Source of the DNA: Phialophora verrucosa
Lineage: Eukaryota; Ascomycota; Eurotiomycetes; Chaetothyriales; Herpotrichiellaceae
NCBI GenBank assembly: GCA_002099365.1
Contig: MSED01000006.1
Location: forward strand, 310,001-374,000
Direction: 5' to 3'
DNA length: 64,000 nt
The position numbers and the translations under genes are program-made. Below the pieces are notes generated by a model that was not told the DNA's origin, ran no database searches, and was given only the letters and a program-made list of their open reading frames with translations. Positions 1 through 12,384 of the stretch are shown piece by piece. Position 1 is the first letter of the stretch; each line of letters opens with the position of its first letter.

Positions 1-990
1 TGCAGCAATGTCAGGTAATACGGATTACCGGCAGGTGAGAAGGCACGAGGTAAGTCGCATGAAAGCAAGAAGAGAACAACAGGAGTTGAGAAGCACCAGG
101 AAGATCAAGAAATACACGATGTAAAGGAAGATTCAACGTCTCCTGGTAACTCGATGACAGTCAAAGCATGCACTAAGGCGCCAGCTCGAGCATTGACGGG
201 GCATATAATTGTACTCTTATGTCGACATTCCTTGCCTTCAGCCTTCGCAATGCCATTCGGACTGATCATCCCTCGCAACGACAGACCCGATCGGGATTCG
301 TCTCACGGTTGACTAAGGGCGAGCTATTGCCTTTACCGATCAAATGTTTGGTGACTGGGCTGGTACGGAAATCCCGTTGGAGGATGGGGAGGAGGAGTTG
401 TGGAACGATGGTGTTGGGAACAGAACGGAAGAAATATTGCACCGCCAGTTGTATTGCCTCGGTGTGCTCGGCAGCGCAGCGAAGGAGGCGACATGTGCTT
501 GTTTCTGCCGACTTGCCCCAGATCGAGCAACGAGTGACATACTGGAAAGCTTATGAGGACGGTCCGTGAGACAACCTTGTGCGAGTCTGATCAATCAAGT
601 GCTACAGCGAGAGGCATGTTGTTCTGCTGCCAATGCCGAGTCGGCTTCAACGTAAGCAATGCGAGGAATACGCAGTACGGGGTACGAGGTTACCTAAGCT
701 GTGGCCAAATTACGTTTATAGGTGGCTTGCCGCTGTCTAGAGCCATCGCATCAAATACCGTTCGCGAAATAGGTCAGCCATGGTCCAGGTGACATCAATC
801 GTTGCGTATGTTATTATTCTACCTCTCATAGCTTGTCAGGGATCCGCGTATATTCCCAGACATCGATCGAGATGAAACATCAAGCGCCTGCAGTCGAATA
901 ACAGCCTGTACCATCATGCAGACTCCGGACCAGGGAAACAATGTCGTTGCGTGAACGCTCAGATGCTTCTAGGGTCAAATGTGCCCAATG
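1..990. other. No supported gene
   Basis: Only short open frames occur on both strands, with no recognisable domain and no convincing splice-linked exons. A 70-codon plus-strand frame beginning with ATG at 344 looks faintly protein-like but has no family signature. The stretch probably holds the 3' flank of the tetraspan gene that ends at 991. Confidence 0.5.
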
Positions 991-1817
991 TCAGCCGTGG
1001 TCGGGGATCAGTTCGTATCCGCCTTCACTCGGCAGTGTCACCGCCGCCAAGGTTATCGCGATGGCACATATTGCCTCGAAACTCCACGATATCGTACACA
1101 TGGTCCAACTCTTGTCGAGAAACCAGCCGGAGAAAAAGCGCTCATCGTTTTCGTACAGGTACGCCTGTCTTGGTCAACCAATGCTGCGAGCGAGGGAAAG
1201 CAGTAACATCTCTTACCATCAAAGCCATCCCAATGGCCTGAACGAACGCGGCCAATGCCACAAGAATTGTAAGCACACCCCAACCTTGTTCCCTTTTCTG
1301 CTTTCCTCCTACAAGCAGGACTGCAAATGCTGCAAGCGTCATGCCCTCCAGCACCACAGCGAAGGACATGAGGAAGCCAACAGACCTCCACATGCTGCAA
1401 AAGTATCGATCGTCGCCGCGACAATCTTCGTATCGTGGGAATTGGGTGCAGTGATAGTTGGAGGTAACTGCAAGAGAAATATTGGATGGCGGGAGACTCG
1501 TGTTGGAGCACCTTTGATGGAGTCCGTAGCGGTAGTGTATCGAAGTTCCGTGGTCCTAGCCAGAGTTAGAGAGGTTTGCTCCGGCGCCAGTGTTAACTTA
1601 CTGTGCTTCCATCATATGCTATCCAGTTGGGCACAATGATCGAGGCAATAGTCATGCCAGAAGCTGCGCAATCATCAGTCATAGCGCAGTAGTACAGGTG
1701 GCAGACACACGTACCAGCGAGGAACACAAAGAGAGCTCCGGAGAAGACGATACTTCTCGTGAGCATCCCTGTGTAATTGGACCCATGCCCACTGGGCACA
1801 AGCGAAAAGTCTGCCAT
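991..1817 (-). CDS. Claudin-like tetraspan membrane protein
   Basis: Spliced model of 242 aa with exons 1817-1602, 1555-1217 and 1164-991. Intron 1 opens with a perfect GTAAGT, and both introns end in AG and join in phase 0. Four hydrophobic segments are visible: one near residues 15-35, two in the middle around a GGKQKRE loop, and one near the C-terminus before the end LIPDHG. The extracellular part is rich in cysteine. The central GDDRYFCSMWRSVGF block is, to my knowledge, typical of conserved fungal Sur7/claudin-like proteins of the plasma membrane. The start at 1817 (MADFSL) is preferred; an in-frame ATG 18 codons upstream is possible. Function is unknown; cortical or cell-wall-stress roles are inference from family resemblance. 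Confidence 0.75.
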
Positions 1818-2869
1818 CCTCCCCAAGCCCGCACCGACGGGCGTTCCCCAGCTCTTGATACAATTAGGCACCTAGTCGATGGCTGTTGTGATGCCCGCTA
1901 TCGCGCGTTCGATTCTGCGCAGATTACGCGATGTCTTCGGCGAAACTGGGAACCGGTGGAGAAGGAAGGGTGAAGTTGGCCGATAATCGGTGTGATGTAG
2001 AGAGTGACGAAAATCGATTGCAGCAAGGCTCTTCCGATACCTCAACGCAACTCCAAACACAAACTGCGGTGTCGAAAGCTGCTTCAAAATGCAGCGGTCT
2101 AGGTGGGCATGCCGAGTCTCTAAGATGGGAATGCGGAGGGAGAGACAGGAGTTTCGATAACATCTGTGATCGCAGAGGATGTAGAGCAAATGAGGAGTGG
2201 CAGGCAGCTCTCTACAAGCATCTCCACTCGATGCACGATTGACAATTGACGCATGGCGAGAAGGCTGAATTGAGGGGGACGCAAGCGAGAGATGACGGAA
2301 GAGTGTTTCCTGCGCCTACGGCTTGCGCACCGTCCACCCACTTATTCTACTGTACCTGGTTGCGCATCTCTAGACCAGAGCAAATGACTGCCATCTACTG
2401 TAGTACTTGACCAAGCCTTGTTTTCGCTTGCCCATCAATTGCAGCTATACCACTAATCCGCCGCAGTCTCCATCGCGATGTGCTCCTACGCGTAGTTCGC
2501 AACTAGTTCTATCGGCTCCTTTCTCCGGCCAATACGCTCACTCGAAGGGGTGGCGCCGGTTTGCTACCTCCTCCTCGATAACTTCTTTTCACAAGAGTTG
2601 AATGAACGCACGGGGCTGCGAACATGCTTTGGCTCGATAAGGGGAACATTGTCTGAGATTTCTAACATTAGGTCAGGGGCGTCTCGCACATTGATTCGAC
2701 GGTACTGTAGTTTGAGACGGCAATCGGAGATGCCATTGCAAAGTTGTTGCACTGCCCTTCGAACAATATGTACGATGCACGCAGCGGGAAGGTCAGATGA
2801 AGTACTCGACTACCATGTGGCCGAAGCGTCGACACCTCTTTGCAAATCGCTAACACGCTGTTCGCCCCG
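1818..2869. other. Intergenic, no supported gene
   Basis: Holds the likely promoter of the tetraspan gene (right side of its start at 1817) and the 3' flank of the FAD monooxygenase that stops at 2870. Short frames on both strands lack recognisable features. Confidence 0.5.
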
Positions 2870-4208
2870 TTAGGCAGCGCCAGCAGTCAAATACTCGTGG
2901 AAGTCTTCTCGCAAAATGTATGTCCCCTATTGCATGTCAGCGTGCCACAACGTCGAACGCCCACACATTTACTCACCTGCGCCATCTGCCTCGCCAGCTC
3001 ATCGTCCTCTTCCATCTTCTTGCAAAGAGCCCAGAACTCGTTCCTCTCCGATTCGGCTTCATCAAGGCAAACACGACGGAAGTTCGCTCTCGACATGGGA
3101 TCGATTATCTTGGCCCACTTCTCTCTTCGGACGTCGCTGTACTTGTCCAAAATGCTATCATCGGCTTTCCCGTCCTTCAATGCAACCAGAGCATCGAACA
3201 AGCTTCCCACGTCGGCGATGCCTCCGGTCAACCCGAGGCCCCCACTTGATTTCGGTCAGCCGTAGCACCGTCAGAAGGTGAAGGACTTACAATGGATTGC
3301 ACAAGTGCGCTGCATCGGCGGCTAGTAAAAATCTCCCCACCCGGAATGAATCTGCACACCGTTGATGGAGCTTATACGGGCTGGCGCTGGCGAGCTTGTA
3401 GTCTCCCGGCTTAGGATTCCCTGGCAGGATCTTCTCGAACCGCGCTGGTTGGCGAGCAAGGTATTCTTCGTTGGAAAGGCCCCATTCGTCGCCATAGGTC
3501 ACCCTCCACAGTCCACTATCGGTGATGCGAGCGGCCATGTACCAGTCGTTCTCGTCGATGATGAAATTCGAGTCCCAATATCCGAATTTCTTGAAATCAT
3601 AGTAGACCTTGACTGTAAGCTCATGCTCTGCGAATATCGGGCCACACACTCACATTGGTGGCGATGATCTGTTTCTGCAGCGTCTCGCCGGGGTAGTTCA
3701 AGTCCCCGAAAAGCGACCGTCTGATCTGGCTGTTTGCGCCGTCACATCCCACGACATAGTCCGCACCAAAGGTCTTGTTCCCTTCCGGAGTCTCTACATG
3801 TACGCGCGCTTCGTCGTCATCCTGGTCGATGGAGACGACTTTGTGATTCCACAAGATCTCGGTACCGGGCGCGGCAAGGAAATGCTTCAACAGAAGGACA
3901 TCGAGTTGATCCAAAGGCAGGCAAACCATGGGGAACTCAATGTCAAAGCGACTTTTGATCCCGGCGATGAGGGTTCCATCAGGATGCCGCCAGCAAACGG
4001 CGTCGGGGTGGATGCCGTCTCGCTTGACGTCTTCGAGTACACCGGCGCGGTTCAGCTCGTATACTGCTGATGGAGCGTAATGAGCCGCTCGAGGATTCTT
4101 GTCCAACTCATGAGACGCCTCAAGCAGTTGAACTTGGATTCCCTGCTTGGCGAGAAGGATGCCGAGCAGCAGTCCTGACGGGCCGGCGCCCACTATAATG
4201 ATCTGCAT
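2870..4208 (-). CDS. FAD-dependent aromatic monooxygenase (PHBH-like)
   Basis: Complete 398-aa flavoprotein hydroxylase with exons 4208-3654, 3607-3291, 3244-2977 and 2926-2870. It begins directly with the FAD-binding GAGPSG motif (residues 7-12). A DG motif follows (VGCDGANS, about residue 155), then the second FAD/ribityl motif GRFLLAADAAHL, which continues across intron 2 into NPFGGLGLTGG. The fold is that of NAD(P)H-dependent monooxygenases which hydroxylate phenolic or polyketide aromatic rings. There is no signal peptide, so it should be cytosolic. The next gene upstream on the same strand is a cytochrome P450, 639 bp away, so the two may act on one compound. The substrate cannot be read from the sequence. 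Confidence 0.88.
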
Positions 4209-4847
4209 ATACCTGTGAGTAGACGGTTGGAGGTGGAGGAGGCGCTAAGCTTACTTTGTTGACTGGCGCCTGCTTTCCAGTCTTTGCGATCATCTTGACG
4301 GTATTAGTTGACGATCAGGATTGAAGAGATGACACCGGGCACCATAAAATGTGTCTTTGGAGGAAATTATATTTTATGCTCCCACCGAGACCCTTGGCCA
4401 AATACTTGTATATGGTGGTGCCACTGATACTTGTAGACTTTGTGACGGTGGATCGGGCCCAAAGCCCCACAGAAGCCTCGAAGAACAACAACTGAGGTGA
4501 TGGGAGCAAACTTGTACCGTGGCTTGGAGTGGCAGGCAAGGACATGTCAAATCGTCAATCTGGGCCTCGGGACCACTACAGATCCTACTCCAATCACCAA
4601 GAGAGGCGTTGCGGCAATTCAAATATCGCCTGGGATGCTTCCACAGCCAGTCTGAAGAGGTGGGGTGGCTGTTCTCCGCCTCTCCGCTGAGGGAAGCCCA
4701 GCCTACGAGTAGAGCAACCCAAGCCCAGGCCGACATGTCGCGGGCGGCGGAAGCAGAATGTGGGGTAAACAGACAAGAAGAACTGTGTTGCTATCCAGGT
4801 TCCATCCAGTATGTACTCCAACTTGTGCACCAACTTGTGCACGGTGA
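4209..4847. promoter_or_regulatory. Intergenic, promoter region of the FAD monooxygenase
   Basis: Lies between the P450 stop (4848) and the monooxygenase start (4208), both on the minus strand. I see no coding sequence here; frames on either strand lack domain signatures. A short perfect repeat of the word acttgtgcaccaacttgtgcac sits just inside the P450 3' end around 4820-4841. Confidence 0.4.
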
Positions 4848-6694
4848 TCAGTACTTTGTGTCGACCGCGATCCTGCCTTCTCTTTCTATCAATGCCGCAT
4901 GTTGAGGACTCCGGACTTTGATCGAGACCTCAAATGGTGCAAAGCGATGCTCTCCCCAATTGACCTGGAATGAATCGAAAGGTTTCCCCTGGGCCAAGGT
5001 CAGAAACGTGAAGACGTAGAGGATCATGCGATAAAACTCACGGGCACCCCTTCAAAGTCGAAGCAGTACAGCAGCCGGGCCACGACGATCCAAACATTCG
5101 TCTCTCCCACGTTGTATCCGGAGCACACGCGGCGACCTATTCAAATTAGCCCTTTCCATCGTGCTGGGCTGCGGACGGATCGCTTACCTGGTCCGAAGCT
5201 CCAGTGTCCTTTCAGAACGTGGTCCAAGTCGTCGTTGAGGAAACGCTCCGGCCAGAACCGTTCGGGCTCTTCATACTCTCTCGGATCCATCGCGATCGCG
5301 GTTGCATTCCACGTGAACAATGTGCCGGCAGGGAACTTGTAGCCTTCGTACTCGTCGTCTTGGATGAGCAAATGTGGAACTCCGATTTCCGCAAACGGGC
5401 GCCAGCGGAATGCTTCCTTGACCGTCGCCGTGATGTAGGGTAGATCGATCCGGTCGTCGAACGTGGGTAGCCGCTCTGCATTCTTGCCACAGACTTTGTC
5501 GAGTGCTTCCCGTGCTGTGTGCACCCACCGCTTGTCGAGCACCGCTGCCGCCATGACCTGACTGATGGTCATCCGCGACGTGTCACTCCCAGCTTCCATG
5601 AGCGATCCGAGCGCAAAATACGTCTGTGTCTGACCGTAGCTCTTCGTCTCGGGGTTCCTCAGAAACCTGGTCGCGAAGCAATCCCTGGCTGTTCCGTTCT
5701 TCATCTTGAGCTCCAGCTCGTCGACTTCCCGCTTGTAGAGGCTGGAAGATCGGTCAATAATTGATGAATCTCACTCACACGCGGCTTGGGGCGCATTTTC
5801 TCACTTACCTGACCGTCTTGCGGAACATGGCCTCACCGCGCGGGCGCCACCACTGCAAGCGCTTGGGCAACTTCTCGAGGAAAGTCAACGAGTCGACGAG
5901 GTTCGCCGACGGCTGGATCGCCTCGATGATGGCATTGGACGTCTCGAAGAGCTCGCGGATCTTGGGGTCTTCGAGCTCCATGCGCTTGCCAAAGACGACG
6001 CTCATGATGACCGAGTTGGCGAAGCGCTGGGTGGCCGAATACCACAGCTCCGGGTGATGCAGGAAGTCGTACAGCAGGTGGCGGGACTCGACGTCCTGGA
6101 AGGGCGCAAACACGGGCCCGTTCTGCTTGTTGAGGATCAGGTGCATGATGCGGCGGATCATGCGCCAGCGCTCGCCGTACGGCATGAGCAGCACGCGGTT
6201 GTCGCCCGACAAAATCCCCGACGCCATCGGCATGTGCGACCGCGACGAGTAGATGGCCGACCGCTTCTCCATCAGGTCGTTGACCGTGCGCGACGAGTTC
6301 AGAAACACCCACGTCTTGCCCCCGATGCTGCATGTGAACCTGTGTACAGTAACAAGTGCGTCAGCCAAATCGGTTTGAAAGTCTCGTGTGGCCTGCTTGA
6401 TAGTCCGCACATCTCGCCGTATTGCTTCGCCATCTCCATCGCCCATACACCTTGCTTCAAGGGCGGGAGCTGGAATGTGTTGCCGAAGAAAGGCACGCCC
6501 GGGATCCGCGGCGGCAGCTTGTATCTTCGCGATCGGACATATTGGTCGACCCGCCACACCGTCACGAGGGCCAATACTCCTAGGAGGGTGATGGCCAATA
6601 AGGGTCGTTGAGCGACGGAGGTAATCCAATCCCTCGAGTTGGCCATGCCGAAGTTTGATGATAATACCGCCATCGCTGTCACTATCACTGTCAC
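4848..6694 (-). CDS. Cytochrome P450 monooxygenase
   Basis: Five-exon gene (6694-6411, 6339-5809, 5741-5188, 5136-5042, 4988-4848) giving 534 aa, usual for a microsomal fungal P450. An N-terminal membrane anchor near residues 25-47 (LLAITLLGVLALVTV) is followed by a proline-rich hinge PPRIPGVPFFG. Key motifs are present: I-helix AGSDT (322-326), ExxR as E381-R384 (KEAFR), and the haem loop FGPGRRVCSG with Cys461, assembled across intron 3. The start is uncertain: ATGs at 6694, 6673 and 6646 are in frame and the first lies against a CACTGT-type microsatellite. The general architecture resembles fungal secondary-metabolism P450s. It is the upstream neighbour of the FAD monooxygenase on the same strand. 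Substrate unknown. Confidence 0.9.
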
Positions 6695-7379
6695 TCACAG
6701 TCGCTGTCGCTGTCCGAGTTGGTGTGACTTATCTCAACATCGGGCTGGATATGAATATCTGGATGTGCATGGCCATGTGCGGGTACATATTTGAAGGAAC
6801 GCTTGGGTTTTGCCCCCCAAGCGACCGATCGTCCGAATGAAGTCTGGGTTCTGTCCCATCCCATCCCATGCAACCATCCCTGCTCCGCGCAGCCTCGTTT
6901 GTGGTGGGGTTTGTCGATATGTCCCAGAAGAGGAATTTGGAGAACGGGCGCCGGTGTTGGCCATTTCCCCAAAAGGGATTGGAGGTCTGGCGAGTCCTAC
7001 CTGGGACGAGCACGGACAGTATTTGGAGTCGTTGCGGTGGGAGTGCATTAATTTGGCGGCGGCGGTGGCTGTGCTATGCTGTGCTAGATTATATCTGCAT
7101 TGGCCCCGGGCAACGAATTAAAAGCATGTGCCAGATTCAATCACCGAGACGTCTCGCACGATATGTAATGATCTCCCCAAGCACAAGGCGTAGCACGTAA
7201 GACAGATCACTTGGATTTTAAATCATCGTACTCTGTTCGTCTAACTCATTGTTGGTCACGCTGTCAACCTTTTGCCTCGACTATATCATTTTGCTGCCAT
7301 AGCCCGGACTTGATGTTCTGGCCAAAGTCATGCTGACAACCTCCCGGCCTCCGATCGCCATCACTGGCAAGGTGACTGG
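6695..7379. promoter_or_regulatory. Intergenic, P450 promoter region
   Basis: Between the P450 start and the GH30 stop. Directly upstream of the P450 start is an imperfect short-period run of TCACTG/TCGCTG units (about 6672-6720). The rest holds no coding sequence that I can support. Confidence 0.4.
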
Positions 7380-8921
7380 CTAGCTCAAGAAAAACGTCTT
7401 CATCGCTCTCGGCTCAACCGTGGCCTGGAACGTCTGTCCGATCTGCGTTTGTCCAACCATTGTGACATTGTGTTCGTTGTCCGTAAGGTAGGCCGTGGCA
7501 GTTGCTGGGCTGATCCCGTTCAGGTTGATTGTCACTTGGTATGGGAAATGAGCCGCGTTGATGACGGGAATAGCCACGGTTCCGTTGGTGTTGACGTACG
7601 CACTCACATACACGTTCTCGACGTTGCTTGACGCCTCGATCCGGACTGAACCTGGTCGAGCGAAGCGGAAGTACGATGCGAAAGCCCACAATCGAGCGGA
7701 AACGAAATAAGCATCATGGTTGAGCCTAATCAGTGCGTTGTCGCCAGTCGTGTTTTGGGCGCACCACCAGTGCGTGTAGCCGGATGTGTCGGAGTTGACA
7801 AAGGCGTTGTGCATGTATAGTGCCCACTGGAAGCCCTCACTGCGAGAGTCAGTCTTATCCATGGAATAATCGGGGTTCCTTACGCAAGCTGTCCTGTCAC
7901 GTCCCAGTAGGCATTCCAGGAGCCAGTTCCCTGCCAAGGTCAACGAGTGCCTGTTATTGGAATGTACAACCTACATCAGCCCATTCGGTCATCATATTCG
8001 GCTTCCCATTCGAGTTGAACGGGCGCTCAGGGTTGCTTTGGTAGTTGTGCCAAGTCTGGACTGATTAGTTCAGCACATCGACCGCTCTGGACAACTTACA
8101 GCGACGTCAAAGAGGTCTGCACCTCCTGCCTGTTCCAGCTCGTACAGGATGTTCCTTTCCTGCCGGGCACCCGTGGCATCGCAACATGCAACACTGATGT
8201 TGGGAAACGCTGCCTTTGCAGTTGGATACAATACTTCGAGGAAGTCCTTCGCCTGATAGCCATCCGATTCCATGCTGGCATATGTGACGGGATTGAAGTC
8301 CGGTTCGTTGTAAGCACCGAGCAATGACACCTCAATGCCTTCTTGCTCGTAGAATTTGACGTATTGGACGAGGTAGTCGGCATATGCCTGTCGCCAATCA
8401 CCGCTGCAGTTGCTGCTGCCTCTCACGCCGCATATAAGGCCGCCGTTATCTTCGGTGCCAACAGTCTTCATGCAACCCGGGGCAGACCACGCATCGGCAT
8501 ACACATAGGCGTTTGGGTTATACTTCAGCGCAGTCTGGGTGAGCTGGAGTTGACAAGTATCGTTGCCATCCCAGACGTAGTTGAATGGTCCGGCTGGCGT
8601 GGGTGGACAGACAGGCAGGATCGAGGCAACATCGCCTCGGACAACACCAGGAGTTGAGCCGATGTCATTGCGGACAATGGACAGTCCTCCGATATTCTCG
8701 TCGAACAGGATCTGGGTGACGATTTCCTGGTTTGCTGGAGAGAGACCGACGGAGCCAAATTGCTGACAAGCAATACCGAATGCACCAGAGCAGCCACCAC
8801 CGATCATGGTCTGGTATCTCTGAGAGGCATCGACAGTGATTGCTGCTGAATAAGTCATGTTCGTTGCATAGCTCCATGCTGAGGCGCCTGTCGCCAAGGC
8901 GGCAACGAGGAGGATCTCCAT
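7380..8921 (-). CDS. Secreted GH30 glycoside hydrolase, endo-beta-1,6-galactanase-like
   Basis: Four exons (8921-8100, 8055-7975, 7930-7884, 7839-7380) encode 469 aa. A signal peptide is clear (MEILLVAALATGASA). The catalytic domain is a (beta/alpha)8 barrel followed by the beta-rich C-terminal domain usual in GH30. The proposed acid/base is Glu206 in GAYNEPDF and the nucleophile Glu298 in MMTEWAD, formed in the 27-codon exon 2. The blocks WHNYQSNP and YTHWWCAQNTTGDNALI resemble, from memory, fungal GH30 subfamily 5 enzymes that cut beta-1,6-galactan side chains of plant arabinogalactan. Several Asn-X-Ser/Thr sites fit secretion. The assignment to GH30 is strong; the exact subfamily is inference. 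Confidence 0.88.
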
Positions 8922-10142
8922 TCTGCTGGTCGAAGCTGGCGGGCGTCATCTGGCCAAGCAATACTGCATGCAGGTACAACATATGTACTTTCGTCTCCCC
9001 GCACGTATTGCTTTGCGTGGATTCAACATCCCAGATCGTCTTTTAACCGGCGACGTTTGGACCAGCTCATTTATCCGCCGGCGGTTCTCCGATGCCGGCT
9101 ATTGAATAGAATGAGAAGGTCTTTGTCATCGAGCCTCGCGTGGATCATTTCACGCATGGAATCTGTCCAGCATCAGAGCATGACGACAGTTCGACATGAG
9201 CCGATGGTCGCTGTTTCATCATTTTATGCATCTGGTAACCTATTACTCCACTGGGCATTTTAGCCGATTCTCTCGTCGCCGTGGCATAGAGTTGCATCAC
9301 GGTCGCGTTAGTGGTAAAACGGCAATTGCTGGTTCCAGTGTGACATGACTAGATGCATTCTCGCAAATTGCGGTGATACTTAATCGTCGGCCGGTGAGAT
9401 TTCCGGTAGAGGTCGTTCTGCGAGAGATTTTGCCAGCCGAATTGAGGGACCTCAAGCTGGTCGTTGTCAGGGGAGAGGGCTACTCTTCTCTTCTTCGCGT
9501 TTGCATCCTTTTATCACAGCTCGATCTCCCGTGAGAGGGTTTCGGGTATCATCATCATGCTGTAAACAAACGGAGTCAGCTGAGACGCCGGTGCATCGGA
9601 CGGGAATGGGAGCACGGTGAGTTTGAGCATGGAAGAGAGCGAAGTCCCTCAAGAGTGACCGCTGGCGGTCGAAGGTCCCTCAAGTTTATGAACAGGTAAT
9701 GAACGCAGTTGATTATCTTTTTCGTCAGCGCAATCTGTCAGAGGAAGCATCGCGGCTATCGATGGCGTCGATGGCGTCAAAACGGTGGTTGGAGAGCTGC
9801 CCTCGGTCTCTCGGTCAAGATTCCTCCGAGTCGGCAGCCTTGCGCGCCAAGCTAATCACGTGAGATCACGGGCTTTGAAGATGTCGTCGCAGCGTCGACA
9901 GTTCTTCAGCCGCCGCCAACGTGCTCCATTGGGTCAGCCGCCGCCGTCGAACCTGCGGCGACACTCACCTGGCCAGAGCTTCAATTCAGGGCTTCAACGT
10001 TCCCACATGGCCTTGGCTATGCACCTCCGTACTATGTGCTTGCGCCCCGACACCACTTCGACCGCCGAGGGACTGCGTTATCCTTGCTCTGACGCAGAAC
10101 CATAGAGTCCACAGCTTCTTCCGGGGCATATGTAACTTGGCC
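8922..10142. promoter_or_regulatory. Divergent intergenic region, no supported gene
   Basis: Separates the minus-strand GH30 gene (start 8921) from the plus-strand regulator-like gene (start 10143), so both promoters should lie here. I see no domain-bearing frame. An in-frame upstream extension of the right-hand gene (from 9921) is Arg/Cys/Trp-rich and does not look like protein. Confidence 0.4.
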
Positions 10143-11780
10143 ATGGCAGATGGACGCCCCTCAAACCAAAATCCAGCACAGTCCGGCAACCAGCCCGGCA
10201 ATCTGCAGTACCCGAATCTAGTTTTCGTTTCGCATGAGGAAGCTTCAAGTTCAGCGCTCATGCACAACACTATCATTAGCCATGGGCGACGATTGCAGCT
10301 GGATAAAAAGCACCGAGATAAGAAGACATCGGCGCAGCAAGGGGCCACCTATGCGAGAAGTCTTGTCGGATGGCATTCCTCAACTCCCACGACTGAGAAC
10401 ACAACCGCAATCCCGGACGCTGCAAGTCTACCGAAGGACAGGAAGCAATCGAGTACTCGTCGGCAACGAATAGAGCGCGTTGAGCACGAAGAACCTTACC
10501 GCCGAAGAGACATCTCACCGTCGACCATTTTAAAACGCGGACGATCCGACCCTTTCAACGCTCTTGCTGTAGAAGTCACACCGGAAGTCAATGAAATCGT
10601 CTCCTTCTTCCGTGACTACATGATCCTTGCATTCTATCATACAAAATGGGAGACGTCAAAAGCCGCCGTCGTTCAAATGCACTGGCAAAGTATTGTGCAG
10701 GCCCTACATGACCGAGGCAGTGCCCTGGGTTGGCTTGGTCGCAACGGGCAGATTCTCAGCATTGTGAGCAAGGACAATACGCGCGTAAGGTTAGCGGCTC
10801 TCAGATACACAGCCCAGAGCACCGAAATCCTCAGGAAGAGGCTCGAGCAGACCACCGACCTGTCCGAAACCGATCAGTGGCATATATCCATGCTTTGGGG
10901 GACCGAGATCTTGTTCCGAAACCTGAATGCAGCGCTTCTCCACGGGCGGATGATTCGACGTATGGTTGAAGATCAGGCGGAAAAGGGTACATTGGATTTG
11001 ATCGCCTTCAGATACATCATTTACTACGACATACACCTCTGCACGATGCTGATGGTGCGATCTGTGTTCGATTACTTTGTGTGGGTACCTGACAAATATC
11101 GGAAGCTCGAACCTGTGGTGACAGGTTTGATGAGGTTCCCAGTTGATTCTGAAGATGATGCGGCTGTAGGTCTCGACCCGTGTATACGAAGCGACGTTTT
11201 GCTGCCCATCTTCAAGCAAAGGCGGCGGCATATGAGGGAATATGCCTACTGGCTTGAGCGCTCGTTCGAGGCTTTGAATCCTTATGTGCAAGCGTGGCTC
11301 GCCATTTGCCACCACATATGTCACGGACAACTGATCACCTATGCACTGGACTGTCTGGATAACGCATCGCAGGCGGAAGACAAAGCCCATCTCCTTGCCG
11401 AAGCATGGCTCTCGTTGGCTGCCTTATACGTCACACGAACAGGAGCTGGCGGACAACTTATCCTCCTCGGCATCGACGTTTTTGAAGCTCGGCGGTCGAT
11501 TCTAAACAAGCTGTACACGGCCCTGAAATGGGTGGGGAATCACTACTGTCTCCTCTGCCAGAATGGAAAACTTTGGGCGCTATATGTTGGCGCTCGGGGG
11601 GCCAGGACTCTGAAAAACAAGCCTGATAACTATGGGTGGTTTGGTTCTGAGTTTGACAAGATGAGAGAACAGCTGGGACTGTCGTCCTGGAGTCAGACAC
11701 AAGAAATCTTGAAAGGATTTCTTCATCACGAGAATATCGACCAAATCGACGTCGAAACACCGAGGGAGCTCGTGGAGTGA
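10143..11780 (+). CDS. Fungal-specific transcription-factor-like protein, no Zn cluster
   Basis: Single open frame of 545 aa from ATG 10143 (context GGCCATGGCA). The N-terminus has a basic stretch with the pattern NLVFVSHEE...RRLQLDKKHRDKK, followed by a disordered Arg/Ser-rich linker and, from about residue 130, a helical domain starting DPFNALAVEVTPEVNEIVSFFRDY. This layout is that of the large Pezizomycotina family annotated as fungal transcription factor / DUF3468 or 'tachykinin-like' proteins, which have the C-terminal regulator-type domain but usually no Zn2Cys6 motif. None is visible here. A nuclear role is inference; no target can be named. Two relatives are seen in this window (32246-33930 and the short 20535-21035). 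Confidence 0.75.
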   Translation: MADGRPSNQNPAQSGNQPGNLQYPNLVFVSHEEASSSALMHNTIISHGRRLQLDKKHRDKKTSAQQGATYARSLVGWHSSTPTTENTTAIPDAASLPKDRKQSSTRRQRIERVEHEEPYRRRDISPSTILKRGRSDPFNALAVEVTPEVNEIVSFFRDYMILAFYHTKWETSKAAVVQMHWQSIVQALHDRGSALGWLGRNGQILSIVSKDNTRVRLAALRYTAQSTEILRKRLEQTTDLSETDQWHISMLWGTEILFRNLNAALLHGRMIRRMVEDQAEKGTLDLIAFRYIIYYDIHLCTMLMVRSVFDYFVWVPDKYRKLEPVVTGLMRFPVDSEDDAAVGLDPCIRSDVLLPIFKQRRRHMREYAYWLERSFEALNPYVQAWLAICHHICHGQLITYALDCLDNASQAEDKAHLLAEAWLSLAALYVTRTGAGGQLILLGIDVFEARRSILNKLYTALKWVGNHYCLLCQNGKLWALYVGARGARTLKNKPDNYGWFGSEFDKMREQLGLSSWSQTQEILKGFLHHENIDQIDVETPRELVE

Positions 11781-12384
11781 AGGTTGCATGGCTCTCTCGA
11801 GACTTGCTAACACTGCAATGGGCGACTGACTGCTGTACTAGTACAGCAAGATGGGATTATTCCCTGACATGGAAAGTCCTGTACCGCCTGACCTGAGACT
11901 TTAAAGCAGCGAGGCGTGGTGGTAAGTGGAGCTTAAGCTCGATTACTAATGTTGGCTGCCAAGCAAATTCTCCGTTTAACAGCTAAATTGAGCGAAATTC
12001 GTATCTCTTTAACTTTAAGTTTGCTAATCAATTATTTGTTTTGATACTACTGTAGACCTGTATCTCTGGTATATAGCGCCGTAATATAGGTACATAGTAT
12101 ACTATACGCATATTACTCAGTACAAAACACGTAGTCCTTATATAATTCTACCACTCATTTCGAAAACAGGCTGTGATTCGCCTTTAATTTACAGGCATAC
12201 CTCACTTAGATACGATCATCGAGATATCTACCAAGTACTCTAGGCACATCAAATAGTCCTAACGGCAGAAGCGAGGGTGTAGCCACGCTCCAGGGCTTCA
12301 GTTCAGAGAACTCTCGACGAAAGGTCGCTGTCGTCGGTATCGATTGGAGGAGTCGCTACCAGACAGTCGGCTACCTTGCATATC
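11781..12384. other. Intergenic with AT-rich island
   Basis: About 11,900-12,240 is clearly richer in A+T than its surroundings, with several TATA/ATAT words, and has no coding sequence. CpA and TpG are still present, so it is not heavily RIP-mutated like the right end of the window. It could be an old repeat relic or an unusual 3' flank. Confidence 0.35.
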
